DNA of 32,579 nucleotides from CAZEIW01 sp964512305 (GTDB lineage Bacteria > Pseudomonadota > Gammaproteobacteria > Burkholderiales > Burkholderiaceae_F): positions 1-32,579 of the forward strand of contig CAZEIW010000107.1 in NCBI GenBank assembly GCA_964512305.1. The letters run 5' to 3'. The notes beneath the pieces were generated by a model that made no database searches, was not told where the DNA came from, and saw only the letters and a program-made list of their open reading frames with translations. Position numbers and translations under genes: made by a program. Of this stretch, positions 9,400 to 17,375 are shown piece after piece. Every line of letters begins with the position of its first letter. The first letter of the stretch is position 1.

Positions 9400-9500
9400 C
9401 CCCTCTCCCGCTTGCGGGAGAGGGGCCGGGGGTGAGGGCGGCCGCTCGAGCTCCGCTGCCCACCCTCACCCCCACCCTCTCCCGCAAGCGGGAGAGGGGG
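9400..9500. repeat. Inverted pair of CCCTCTCCCGC hairpins between convergent genes
   Basis: Two hairpins lie here. The left one (9400-9425) has a 12-bp arm around TT. The right one (9475-9498) has an 11-bp arm around AA. The flanking GGGGGTGAGGG and CCCTCACCCCC segments extend the symmetry, so the whole block is a large inverted repeat with a central spacer of about 25 bases. The arms match those of the repeat pair at 1-70. It fills the gap between the rightward diguanylate cyclase gene and the leftward regulator gene. It could serve both as a bidirectional transcription stop, though without T tracts, and as a mobile repeat of the REP type. Confidence 0.85.
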
Positions 9501-9507
9501 TGATCCT

Positions 9508-10146
9508 CTACTCCACCAGCCCGTGCTTGATCGCGTAGTGCGTGAGCTCGGCGTTGTTGGTCATGCTCATCTTCTCCAGGATGCGCGCCCGGTAGACGCT
9601 CACGGTCTTCGGGCTGAGCGCGAGCGCTTCGGCGATGTCCGACAGGCGGTGCCCCGAGGCGATGAGCTTGAGCGTCTGGAATTCGCGGTCCGACAGCCGC
9701 TCGTGCGGCATCGACTCCTCCGGCGCGTTGAGGTTCTCGATCAGCGCCTGGGCGATCTCGGGCGTCACGTACTTGCGGCCGGCCGCGATCTGCTCGACCG
9801 CCTCGATCAGCTTCTCGGGCGCGCTCGCCTTGTTCAGGTAGCCGGCCGCGCCGGCGCGAAAGGCACGCACCGCGTACTGTTCCTCGGGATACATGCTGAC
9901 GATCAGGACCTTGAGCCGCGGCTGTTCGGCGTGCAGCGCCTTCAGGATCTCGATCCCGTCCTTGCCCGGCAGGTTGACGTCCATCACGAGCAGATCGATA
10001 TCGCCCACGCGCCGCAGCAGCGCGCGCAGCTGGCCGTAGTCCCCGGCCTCGCCGGCGACCTCCACCCCCGGGTGTTCGGACAGGATCTGGACGATTCCAC
10101 GCCGGACGATGGCGTGGTCGTCGACGACGATGGTTTTCAGCGGCAT
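9508..10146 (-). CDS. NarL/FixJ-family response regulator
   Basis: This is a 212-residue DNA-binding response regulator. The receiver domain (1-125) carries VVDDH and the phosphoacceptor Asp56 (LLVMDVNLPGKDG). The LuxR-type helix-turn-helix (about 145-208) shows LSDREFQTLKLIASG and LSPKTVSVYRARILEKM. It lies 34 bases behind the REC-HisKA_3 kinase gene on the same strand, and kinases with HisKA_3 domains typically pair with this regulator class, so the two form a cognate pair. Target promoters cannot be told from the window. The gene converges on the c-di-GMP operon across the inverted repeat block. Confidence 0.95.
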   Translation of the reverse strand: MPLKTIVVDDHAIVRRGIVQILSEHPGVEVAGEAGDYGQLRALLRRVGDIDLLVMDVNLPGKDGIEILKALHAEQPRLKVLIVSMYPEEQYAVRAFRAGAAGYLNKASAPEKLIEAVEQIAAGRKYVTPEIAQALIENLNAPEESMPHERLSDREFQTLKLIASGHRLSDIAEALALSPKTVSVYRARILEKMSMTNNAELTHYAIKHGLVE

Positions 10147-10180
10147 GGCGTCGGCAGCGGCAGCATTGGCATCGCGCGCC

Positions 10181-11296
10181 CTATTCGGCCGCGGGCGTTT
10201 CGGCGGCAGCCGGCTGGGCGCCGCGCAGCGGCACCGAGAACATCACCGACGTGCCGCGCCCGGGGGTCGAGCTGACCTCGGCCCAGCCGCCGAAGCCGCG
10301 CGCCCGCTCGATCAGGCCGCGCAGCCCGAACCCCGGCGTGGCCTGCAGCAGGCGGGTATCGAAGCCGACGCCGTCGTCGGCGATCTCCAGCGTGACATCC
10401 TCGGCGGCAGCGAACAGCTGCACAGACACGTGCCGCGCCTGGGCGTGCTTCGAGACGTTCGACAGCGACTCCTGGGCGACGCGATACAGGGCCGTGGCCC
10501 GCTCCGACGACAGCGGCAGGTCCTCGCGATTCGATTCGAAGCGTGCAACCACGCTCGAGCCGGCGCCGAAGCTGCGCACCAGCCACTGCAAGGCGGCCAC
10601 CAGGCCGGCATCGAGCACCGGCGGGCGCAGGTTGTGCTGGATCCGGTGGCTCGCCGCCACCGCCTGCCCGAGCATCTCCAGCATCGAGGTGACGCGCGAC
10701 AGCTGCGCCGGCTGCGCCTTCAACTCGCGCCCGAGCGCGACGAGCTCGAAGCGCAGCGCGGTCAGCGTCGCCCCGATGTCGTCATGGATCTCGCGCGCGA
10801 TCCGCCGCCGCTCCTCCTCCTTGACGCCCTCCAGGTGGCGCGTCAGTTCGCGCAGCCGTTCCTCGCTCGCGGCAAGCGCCGCCGTCGCGGCCCGGCCGGC
10901 CCGCCGCTCCGCCGCCGCCTGCAGGCTGCGCACGAGGGCCGGCCCGACCCTAAACAGGCGCGACTTCAGGATGAAGTCGTCGGCGCCCGCATGCAGCGCA
11001 GCCACCGCGAGCTCCTCCGACATCTCGCCCGACACGACGAGCACGGGCAGGTCGGGATCGAAGGTCTTGGCGACGTTGAGCGACGCGAAGGAGTCGAAGC
11101 GCGGCATGTTGTGATCGGTGACCACGGCGTCGACCGGGGCGCGTCCCAGGGCGTCGCGCATCGAATCCTCGTCCTCGACGCGCTGCGCCTGCACCCGGCG
11201 GCCGTCGCGCGCCAGCAGGGCGAGCAGCAGCTCGTAGTCGAGCTCCGAGTCCTCGACCACGAGCAGGCGGATCGGCGTGCCGTCGGCGGCGCTCAT
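10181..11296 (-). CDS. Sensor kinase with N-terminal receiver and HisKA_3 domain
   Basis: This is a 371-residue soluble kinase with no membrane segment. An N-terminal receiver (about 8-125) has Asp61 in VVTDHNMP. A HisKA_3 dimerisation domain has EEERRRIAREIHDDIGATL with His171. A NarX/DegS-type ATPase domain ends in IADDGVGFD and GFGLRGL. With a receiver where a sensor would normally sit, it probably takes its input from another kinase by phosphotransfer and passes it to the NarL-type regulator encoded immediately downstream. The start at 11296 puts the receiver right at the N-terminus; 11317 is also possible, and neither has a strong ribosome site. The gene diverges from the chemotaxis operon across about 160 bases, where I see no clear flagellar-type (sigma 28) promoter. 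Confidence 0.92.
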   Translation of the reverse strand: MSAADGTPIRLLVVEDSELDYELLLALLARDGRRVQAQRVEDEDSMRDALGRAPVDAVVTDHNMPRFDSFASLNVAKTFDPDLPVLVVSGEMSEELAVAALHAGADDFILKSRLFRVGPALVRSLQAAAERRAGRAATAALAASEERLRELTRHLEGVKEEERRRIAREIHDDIGATLTALRFELVALGRELKAQPAQLSRVTSMLEMLGQAVAASHRIQHNLRPPVLDAGLVAALQWLVRSFGAGSSVVARFESNREDLPLSSERATALYRVAQESLSNVSKHAQARHVSVQLFAAAEDVTLEIADDGVGFDTRLLQATPGFGLRGLIERARGFGGWAEVSSTPGRGTSVMFSVPLRGAQPAAAETPAAE

Positions 11297-11454
11297 AGGC
11301 GGCGGATTTTGGCGCATTTCCGAGGTTTGCGGTCGGGGCCGAACTGCGTGCGATTCCTGGCCCTTTTTTCCGAATCGGGCCCCCCGCGGCTCACCGACAC
11401 TACCCGACGCAGCCCAACGCAGCACTGCTTCGCCGTGGGGACGATTTGGACCAG

Positions 11455-11859
11455 ATGAACCCGGATGCCTTTGACGAGCCGCCGCGATCCGACGCCGGGC
11501 GCGGCGCCGCGCACGAATGCGCCGCGATCGAGGCGGATCTGGAGCGCCTGAAGTCGCTGTTCAACGACGCGGGCGATCGCCTGCTCGACAGCTTCAACCA
11601 GTTCGCGAGCCTGGCGCCGCACCTCGTGGTCGGGCACGACGAACGAACGCGCTTCGATGCGGCTCTGGGAGCCGCCGTCACCGCGTTGCAGTTCCAGGAC
11701 ATGGCGACCCAGCTTACCGGGCACGCGCAGCGGCGGCTGGCTGCGCTGCAGCATTGCCTTCGGTCGCTGTCGGAGGACGCCGCGCAGGGCTTCCTGATGG
11801 CCCATCCCCAACCGGTCCGGCAGGCCGAAATGAGCGCCGGATCGATCGATCTTTTTTAG
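11455..11859 (+). CDS. Small CheZ-like chemotaxis protein, candidate CheY-P phosphatase
   Basis: This is a 134-residue, probably all-helical soluble protein. Its central segment ALQFQDMATQL (77-87) contains Asp82 and Gln86 in the DxxxQ spacing that CheZ uses to hydrolyse phospho-CheY (QDFQDLTGQ in the enteric protein). The chain ends in GSIDLF, reminiscent of the short CheY-binding tail of CheZ. It is roughly 80 residues shorter than enteric CheZ. The gene lies 28 bases before cheY. I chose the ATG at 11455; a TTG at 11446 in the same frame, closer to GGGGA, would add three residues. The phosphatase role is inferred from motif and position. A receptor-like helical fragment with the same QFQD signature is the main alternative. 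Confidence 0.72.
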   Translation: MNPDAFDEPPRSDAGRGAAHECAAIEADLERLKSLFNDAGDRLLDSFNQFASLAPHLVVGHDERTRFDAALGAAVTALQFQDMATQLTGHAQRRLAALQHCLRSLSEDAAQGFLMAHPQPVRQAEMSAGSIDLF

Positions 11860-11887
11860 AACCTGGCATTCGCAGGGGAGTATCGCA

Positions 11888-12250
11888 ATGCAATCGATTC
11901 TCGCGGTTGACGACTCGGCATCGATGCGGCAGATGGTCGCGTTCACCCTCAAGGGCGCCGGCTACAACGTGATCGAGGCGGCGGACGGGCAGGAGGCCTA
12001 CGACAAGGCCAGGGGCCACACGGTCGACCTCGTGCTCACCGACCAGAACATGCCCCGGATGGATGGCCTGACGCTGGTGAAGAGCCTGCGCGGCCTGCCG
12101 AGCTACGCCTCGACCCCGATCCTGATCCTGACCACCGAATCGAGCGACGACATGAAGGCGAGGGGCAAGGCGGCCGGCGCGACGGGCTGGCTGGTCAAGC
12201 CGTTCGATCCGAACAAGCTGCTGGACGTGATCCGCCGGGTTATCCGTTGA
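11888..12250 (+). CDS. cheY: Chemotaxis response regulator CheY
   Basis: This is a single-domain receiver of 120 residues with the acidic pair VDDS (8-9), phosphoacceptor Asp52 (VLTDQNMPRMDG), the switch Thr in LILTTESS and the conserved Lys in WLVKPFD. When phosphorylated by CheA it would bind the motor or another output and change movement. A strong GGGGAG ribosome site lies about 11 bases before the ATG. It sits first among the canonical che genes, between the CheZ-like gene and cheA. Whether the output is a flagellar motor or the type IV pilus machinery encoded downstream cannot be decided here; the protein resembles flagellar-type CheY and has no output domain. Confidence 0.95.
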   Translation: MQSILAVDDSASMRQMVAFTLKGAGYNVIEAADGQEAYDKARGHTVDLVLTDQNMPRMDGLTLVKSLRGLPSYASTPILILTTESSDDMKARGKAAGATGWLVKPFDPNKLLDVIRRVIR

Positions 12251-12344
12251 GGCCGGGCGGCCGCGGCCCACGATCGTGCAGGTGATCGGGCGCGGCCGGC
12301 AAACATGACGCGAATAAAGCGGCGCGGACAAAGCGACGCGCAAC

Positions 12345-12351
12345 AGGTGGA
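12345..12351 (+). promoter_or_regulatory. Ribosome binding site deciding the cheA start
   Basis: AGGTGGA lies seven bases before the ATG at 12359. The earlier in-frame ATG at 12305 has no comparable site, so 12359 is preferred. Confidence 0.6.
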
Positions 12352-12358
12352 ACCGAAC

Positions 12359-14419
12359 ATGGGCGAAGTCACCAATCAGGGATTGCCGCAAGGCGGGTTC
12401 GACCTGACGCAGTTCTACGGCGTGTTCTTCGAGGAAGCCGGCGAGAATCTGGCCAAAATGGAGTCGATGCTGCTCGCGATCGACCCCGAGCACCCGACCG
12501 ACGAGGAACTCAACGCGATCTTCCGGGTCGCGCATTCGATCAAGGGCGGCGCCGCGACCTTCGGGTTCGGCGACGTCACCGCGCTCACCCACGAGCTCGA
12601 GACGCTGCTCGACAAGCTGCGCAGGCACGAGCTGGGCCTGCGGCGCGTGATGGTCGACGTGCTGCTCGAGGCCGGCGATGCGCTCAAGGGCCAGCTCGCC
12701 CGCTATCAGGGCAGCACCGACACCAGTCCCGACACGTCTGACCTCATCGCGCGCGTGAAGAAGCTCGCCGCCGGCGGGGATCTGGAGACGGCGGCCGGCC
12801 AGCGCAAAGTGCTGGTCCGCATCGGACCACTGAAGGACGGCGCGATCGCCGACAACCTCGCCGAGCTGTTCCGCGACATTCCTTCGCTCGGGACGATCGA
12901 AACCCTCGACGGCGGCCTGCTGTCGGCCGACGGCATGCGGCGTTTCGCGGTCTGCAGCGCGTCGCCCGACTCGGAGCTGATCGAGCTGTTCTCGTTTCAC
13001 GTCGCGCGCGATCAGGTGGCGATCGAGCCCTGGGGAGCGCGGGCGCAAGCGCAGGCGCCGCGGCCCGCGACAGCGGCCGAGGCCGCCGCCCAGAGCGAAC
13101 AGGCGGGCTTCGGATTCTTCGTCGATCCGGCATCCCTGCCGGCGGCGCGGGCCCCGGTCGAGCCGCCGAGCGCGCAGGGCGCCGCGGCCGAAGCGGCGCC
13201 GGCGGCAAAGCCGGGCGAGCACAAGGCGAAAGCCGAGAAGTCCGGCGGCGGCCTCGATTCGACGACGCTGCGGGTCTCGGTCGAGCGGGTCGACCAACTC
13301 ATCAACCTGGTCGGCGAGCTCGTGATCAACCAGGCAATGCTGAGCCAGCAGGCGAAGGACCTCGACCCGGTCCAGTACCGGTCGATGCTGACGGGCGTGT
13401 CGGACCTGGAGCGCAACACCCGGCATCTGCAGGAAGCGGTGATGTCGATCCGCATGATCCCGATGTCGTTCGTGTTCAACCGCTTCCCGCGCATGATCAG
13501 GGACCTGGCCGCGAAGCTCGGCAAGGAGATCGAGCTGAAGATGGTCGGCGAGGCGACCGAGCTCGACAAGGGTCTGATCGAGAAGATCATCGACCCGCTG
13601 ACGCATCTGGTCCGCAACAGCGCCGACCACGGCATCGAGACGCCCTCGAAGCGGCTGGCGGCAGGCAAGCAGGCCAGCGGCACGATCACGCTGTCGGCCG
13701 CGCATCAGGGCGGCTCGATCCTGATCGAAGTGCGCGACGACGGCCAGGGCCTGCGGCGCGACCGCATCATGGCCAAGGCGCGCGAGCGCGGGCTGGCCGT
13801 GCGCGACGACATGACCGACGCCGAGGTGTGGGCGCTGATCTGGGAGCCCGGGTTCTCGACCGCCGACCAGGTCAGCGACGTCTCGGGCCGCGGCGTCGGC
13901 ATGGACGTCGTGCGGCGGAACATCACCGCGCTCGGCGGAAGCGCCGAGCTCGACTCGGCCGAAGGCTACGGCACGCGCGTATCGGTGCGCCTGCCGCTCA
14001 CGCTGGCGATCATGGACGGGATGTCGATCGGCGTCGGCGGCGAGACCTACATCCTGCCGCTCGCGTCGGTGGTCGAGTCGTTCCAGGTCGAGCCGGGCAT
14101 GATCCAGACGATCGGCGCCACCGGGCGCGTGGTCAAGGTGCGCCAGGAATACATGCCGGTGGTCGCGCTCGAGGACGTGCTCGGCGTGCCCCGCCTCGAG
14201 GACGCGCCATCGTCGCCGATCATGGTGATCGTCGAGGCGGAAGGCCGCCGCATCGCCGCGCTCGTCGACGAGTTGCTGGGCCAGCACCAGGTCGTCGTCA
14301 AGAACCTGGAGGCCAACTACCGCCGCGTGTCCGATATCTCCGGCGCGACGATCCTCGGCGACGGGCATGTCGCGCTGATCATCGACGTCGGCAGCCTGGT
14401 CAAGCGCGCGCGCCACTGA
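12359..14419 (+). CDS. cheA: Chemotaxis histidine kinase CheA
   Basis: This is a 686-residue cytoplasmic kinase that phosphorylates CheY and CheB. The P1 Hpt domain carries His59 in VAHSIKGGAATFGF. A second domain (about 140-225) looks like the regulator-binding P2. A long Ala/Pro-rich linker (about 225-295) follows. P3 dimerisation (TLRVSVERVDQLINLVGEL) and P4 ATPase (LTHLVRNSADHGIE, DDGQGL, GRGVGMDVV) follow that. The CheW-like P5 domain starts at about MDGMSIGVGGETYILPL. All catalytic boxes are intact. The start at 12359 is supported by AGGTGGA; the upstream ATG at 12305 would add 18 residues. It is followed by cheR after 37 bases. No cheW or receptor gene lies between cheA and cheR, which is unusual, so the signalling array must use proteins encoded elsewhere. 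Confidence 0.96.
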   Translation: MGEVTNQGLPQGGFDLTQFYGVFFEEAGENLAKMESMLLAIDPEHPTDEELNAIFRVAHSIKGGAATFGFGDVTALTHELETLLDKLRRHELGLRRVMVDVLLEAGDALKGQLARYQGSTDTSPDTSDLIARVKKLAAGGDLETAAGQRKVLVRIGPLKDGAIADNLAELFRDIPSLGTIETLDGGLLSADGMRRFAVCSASPDSELIELFSFHVARDQVAIEPWGARAQAQAPRPATAAEAAAQSEQAGFGFFVDPASLPAARAPVEPPSAQGAAAEAAPAAKPGEHKAKAEKSGGGLDSTTLRVSVERVDQLINLVGELVINQAMLSQQAKDLDPVQYRSMLTGVSDLERNTRHLQEAVMSIRMIPMSFVFNRFPRMIRDLAAKLGKEIELKMVGEATELDKGLIEKIIDPLTHLVRNSADHGIETPSKRLAAGKQASGTITLSAAHQGGSILIEVRDDGQGLRRDRIMAKARERGLAVRDDMTDAEVWALIWEPGFSTADQVSDVSGRGVGMDVVRRNITALGGSAELDSAEGYGTRVSVRLPLTLAIMDGMSIGVGGETYILPLASVVESFQVEPGMIQTIGATGRVVKVRQEYMPVVALEDVLGVPRLEDAPSSPIMVIVEAEGRRIAALVDELLGQHQVVVKNLEANYRRVSDISGATILGDGHVALIIDVGSLVKRARH

Positions 14420-14456
14420 GGCGGCGCGATCGGGTTCACGGAGCCGGGCCGCCGCC

Positions 14457-15311
14457 ATGGGTGCGCGAGACTTCTTCGGCGATGCGCCGGACGCGCGCGA
14501 GTACGATTTCTCGGCGCGCGACTTCGACCGCGTGCGCGGCCTGATCTACTCGCGCGCCGGCATCCACCTGAACGAGAGCAAGCAGAACATGGTGTACAGC
14601 CGCCTCTCGCGGCGGCTGCGGTCCTGCTCGTTGCGCTCGTTCTCCGAGTATCTCGACCGCCTCGAGAACGACGCCCAGTTCGACGCGCGCGAACGGCAGG
14701 AATTCATCAACGCGCTGACGACCAACCTGACGTCGTTCTTCCGCGAGGCGCATCACTTTCCGGTGCTGGCCGAATTCCTCGCCGCTCCCGGATCGTCCCG
14801 CCCCGCGAAGCTGTGGTGCGCGGCCGCCTCGACCGGCGAGGAGCCGTACTCGATCGCCATGACGATCGCCGAGTCCGGAACCCCGGCCCAGCTGCTGGCG
14901 ACCGATATCGACACCCAGGTGCTCGCCACCGCCGAGCGCGGCGTCTACCGGATGGAGGCGGCGCAGGCCTGCGGCGAGCAGAGGCTGCGCAGGTACTTCC
15001 TGCGCGGCGCTGGCGCCAATTCGGGAATGGTCCGGGTCAAGCCCGAGCTCGCGCGCCTGGTCCAGTTCGCGCAGACCAACCTGCTCGATCAGGACTGGCC
15101 GGCGCTGCAGCGGTTCTCGGCGCAGCTCGACGCGGTGTTCTGCCGCAACGTGATGATCTACTTCGACCGCGAAACCCAGCGCCGGATCCTGGCCCGCATC
15201 GGGCAGGTGCTCAGGCCCGGCGGGCTTCTGTTCGTCGGGCATTCGGAGAACTTCACGGACTGCCGCGAACTGTTCTCGCTGCGCGGCAAGACCGTCTACC
15301 GGAGGCTCTGA
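14457..15311 (+). CDS. cheR: Chemotaxis receptor methyltransferase CheR
   Basis: This 284-residue enzyme methylates glutamates of chemoreceptors using S-adenosylmethionine. The N-terminal helical domain (about 15-85, DFDRVRGLIYSRAGIHL) leads into the methyltransferase core with TNLTSFFREAHHF, the cofactor motif CAAASTGEEPYSIAM, ATDIDTQVL and FCRNVMIYFDRETQ. The length is normal for the family. It lies 37 bases after cheA and a single base before the TTG start of cheD, so the genes are co-transcribed. It opposes CheB, encoded two genes downstream. The receptors it acts on are not in the window. Confidence 0.95.
   Translation: MGARDFFGDAPDAREYDFSARDFDRVRGLIYSRAGIHLNESKQNMVYSRLSRRLRSCSLRSFSEYLDRLENDAQFDARERQEFINALTTNLTSFFREAHHFPVLAEFLAAPGSSRPAKLWCAAASTGEEPYSIAMTIAESGTPAQLLATDIDTQVLATAERGVYRMEAAQACGEQRLRRYFLRGAGANSGMVRVKPELARLVQFAQTNLLDQDWPALQRFSAQLDAVFCRNVMIYFDRETQRRILARIGQVLRPGGLLFVGHSENFTDCRELFSLRGKTVYRRL
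15301..15305 (+). promoter_or_regulatory. Ribosome binding site supporting a TTG start of cheD
   Basis: GGAGG within the last codons of cheR stands seven bases ahead of the TTG at 15313. This is the best support for that unusual start codon. Confidence 0.65.
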
Positions 15312-15312
15312 C

Positions 15313-15954
15313 TTGGCGACCGAGAACCCGAAACCGCCGGCGCCACGGCCGTTCGGCGTTCCCGGCGAGGCGCGCACCTTCTATTTCGAGCGCGACTTCG
15401 GCCGCAACGCCGTGAAGGTCCTCCCGGGCGAGTTCTTCGTCGCCGCCGACGACATCGCGATCTCGACCGTGCTCGGCTCCTGCGTCTCGGCCTGCATCTG
15501 GGACCGCAGCGCGCGCATCGGCGGGATGAACCATTTCATGCTGCCGGGCGAAGCCTCCGCGGCGAGTTCCGACGGCCTGGCCGGCCTCGCGGGGCGCTAC
15601 GGCGCGTTCGCGATGGAACAGCTGATCAACGAGCTGATCAAGCACGGCGGGCGCAAGGGCAACCTCGAAGCCAAGCTGTTCGGCGGCGGCGCCGTGCTGC
15701 GCAATTTCACGACGATGAACGTCGGCGAGCGCAACGCCGACTTCGTGCTCAAGTTCCTGAAGACCGAGGGCATCCGGATCGCGTCGCAGGACCTGCTGGA
15801 CATCCATCCGCGCCGCGTCGTGTTCTTCCCGACGACCGGGCGGGCGCTGTGCAAGAAGCTCGCGAAGGCGGACGCGGCGCTGGTGGTCGAGGAACAGCAG
15901 TACAACGCCAAGATCAGCACGTCGAAGGTCGGCGGCGACGTCGAGCTGTTCTGA
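15313..15954 (+). CDS. cheD: Chemoreceptor glutamine deamidase CheD
   Basis: This 213-residue protein converts glutamines of chemoreceptors to glutamates. The catalytic pair is visible as Cys57 in LGSCVSACIWD and His74 in GGMNHFMLP. They are 17 residues apart, the same spacing as Cys27 and His44 in Thermotoga CheD, and Ser51/Thr52 stands near the place of the third residue. The later segment KLFGGGAVL is also typical. The N-terminus is about 25 residues longer than in short family members. The start is a TTG, backed by GGAGG seven bases upstream and one base from the cheR stop. The C-terminus, GDVELF, closely resembles the end of the CheZ-like protein. The gene is followed by cheB after 18 bases. 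Confidence 0.94.
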   Translation: MATENPKPPAPRPFGVPGEARTFYFERDFGRNAVKVLPGEFFVAADDIAISTVLGSCVSACIWDRSARIGGMNHFMLPGEASAASSDGLAGLAGRYGAFAMEQLINELIKHGGRKGNLEAKLFGGGAVLRNFTTMNVGERNADFVLKFLKTEGIRIASQDLLDIHPRRVVFFPTTGRALCKKLAKADAALVVEEQQYNAKISTSKVGGDVELF

Positions 15955-15972
15955 ACGGCGGAAAGGCGACAG

Positions 15973-17049
15973 ATGGCGAAGACCCGCGTGCTGATCATCG
16001 ACGACTCGGCGCTGATACGCAGCCTGCTGACCGAGATCATCAACCAGCAGCCCGACATGCAGGCGATCGGCGCCGCGCCCGATCCGCTGATCGCGCGCGA
16101 AATGATCCGCTCCCTGAACCCGGACGTGCTGACGCTCGACGTCGAGATGCCGCGCATGGACGGCCTCGACTTCCTCGAAAAGCTGATGCGGCTGCGGCCG
16201 ACGCCGGTCGTGATGGTCTCGACCCTGACGGAGCGCGGCGCCGACGTGACGCTGCGCGCGCTCGAGCTCGGCGCGATCGATTTCGTCGCCAAGCCGAAGA
16301 TCGGCATCGCGTCCGGAATCCACGCGCTCGCCGCCGACATCTGCGAGAAGATCCGCGTCGCCTCGCGCGCGCGGATGCACCGCCATCTCGGCGCCGGGAG
16401 CGTGACCGCCCCCGCGGCCGACGGGCCGAAGCCCGCGCCGCGCTTCTCGCGCGTCTCGACCGAGAAGCTGATCGCGATCGGCGCGTCGACCGGCGGCACC
16501 GAGGCGATCCGCGAGGTGCTGACGCGCCTGCCGCCCGATTCGCCCGCGGTCCTGATCACCCAGCACATGCCGCCGGGCTTCACGCGCAGCTTCGCCGCGC
16601 GCCTCGACAGCCTGTGCCGGATCTCGGTATGCGAGGCGTCCGACGGCGACCGCGCGCTGCCGGGACATGCGTACATCGCGCCGGGGGACCGGCACATGCG
16701 GCTGGCGCGCAGCGGGGCCAATTACGTCATCGCGATCGACGACGGCGACCCGGTCAACCGCCATCGGCCGTCGGTCGAGGTCCTGTTCAAATCGGTGGCG
16801 GCGGTCGCCGGCGCCAACGCGCTGGGCGTGATGCTGACCGGCATGGGGCGCGACGGCGCCGCCGCGATGCTCGAGATGAAGCACGCCGGCAGCTTCAACA
16901 TCGCGCAGGACGAAGCGACCTGCGTCGTGTTCGGGATGCCGAAGGAGGCGATCGCGCTGGGCGCTGTCGACGAGGTGCTGCCGGTGACCCGTATCGCCGC
17001 GCGCCTGCAGGAGCAGCTGGCCGCCGCCGGGGTCGTCCACCGGGTCTAG
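15973..17049 (+). CDS. cheB: Chemotaxis methylesterase/response regulator CheB
   Basis: This 358-residue enzyme removes methyl groups from receptors when its receiver is phosphorylated by CheA. The receiver (1-125) has Asp56 in LTLDVEMPRMDG. The esterase domain has the triad Ser172 (IGASTGGTE), His198 (ITQHMPPGF) and Asp294 (GMGRDGAAAM), with the same spacings, 26 and 96, as Ser164, His190 and Asp286 of the enteric enzyme. A GGAAAGG ribosome site precedes the ATG. It is the last gene of the che operon. About 15 bases past the stop there is a GC-rich hairpin (17064-17085) without a T tract. Confidence 0.96.
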   Translation: MAKTRVLIIDDSALIRSLLTEIINQQPDMQAIGAAPDPLIAREMIRSLNPDVLTLDVEMPRMDGLDFLEKLMRLRPTPVVMVSTLTERGADVTLRALELGAIDFVAKPKIGIASGIHALAADICEKIRVASRARMHRHLGAGSVTAPAADGPKPAPRFSRVSTEKLIAIGASTGGTEAIREVLTRLPPDSPAVLITQHMPPGFTRSFAARLDSLCRISVCEASDGDRALPGHAYIAPGDRHMRLARSGANYVIAIDDGDPVNRHRPSVEVLFKSVAAVAGANALGVMLTGMGRDGAAAMLEMKHAGSFNIAQDEATCVVFGMPKEAIALGAVDEVLPVTRIAARLQEQLAAAGVVHRV

Positions 17050-17375
17050 CGTCCCACGCGCGGCCGCCCGAGCCCGGCTCGGCGGTACGCGCGGCTGGTC
17101 TTACCCAGCCGATCGATCGAACGAGCAGGACGGGGCCCGGCGCCGCGTTTGCCGCGATCATGCCGCTTCTCGTTCACCGCGAAGCCGTCTCCGACAGAGA
17201 GCGGCCGCAGCCTGTGCAGAGGCCGCCGGTCCCCCGCCCCTGACCGCCGATCGACGAATCCGTCAAGGCACGCGCATTCCGACCGATTTCTCCATCGATG
17301 AGGAATGCCCGGAATCCTTTACAAATCCCATAGGGCTCGGGACGCAGCAGATCCCGGACCCGGCGATGGCAGACG
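17050..17375. other. Gene-free interval between che and pilus operons
   Basis: These 326 bases hold no credible gene. At 17064-17085 a tight GC-rich hairpin (CCGCCCGAGCC paired with GGCTCGGCGG, one bulged base) may end the che transcript. The promoter of the pilus operon should lie in the right half. The GGCACG at 17267-17272 followed by TTCC is only a weak sigma-54 resemblance, and I do not call it. Confidence 0.5.

Noticed and set aside
9282..9503. Short frame through the inverted repeat block, ending in LPTLTPTLSRKRERG
   Set aside because: It is simply the translation of the repeat, which produces the same peptide wherever the element occurs.
17267..17283. Sigma-54-like promoter (GGCACG followed by TTCC) ahead of the pilus operon
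   Set aside because: The -12 element lacks the GC of the consensus, and it lies about 100 bases before the first gene; not strong enough to call.
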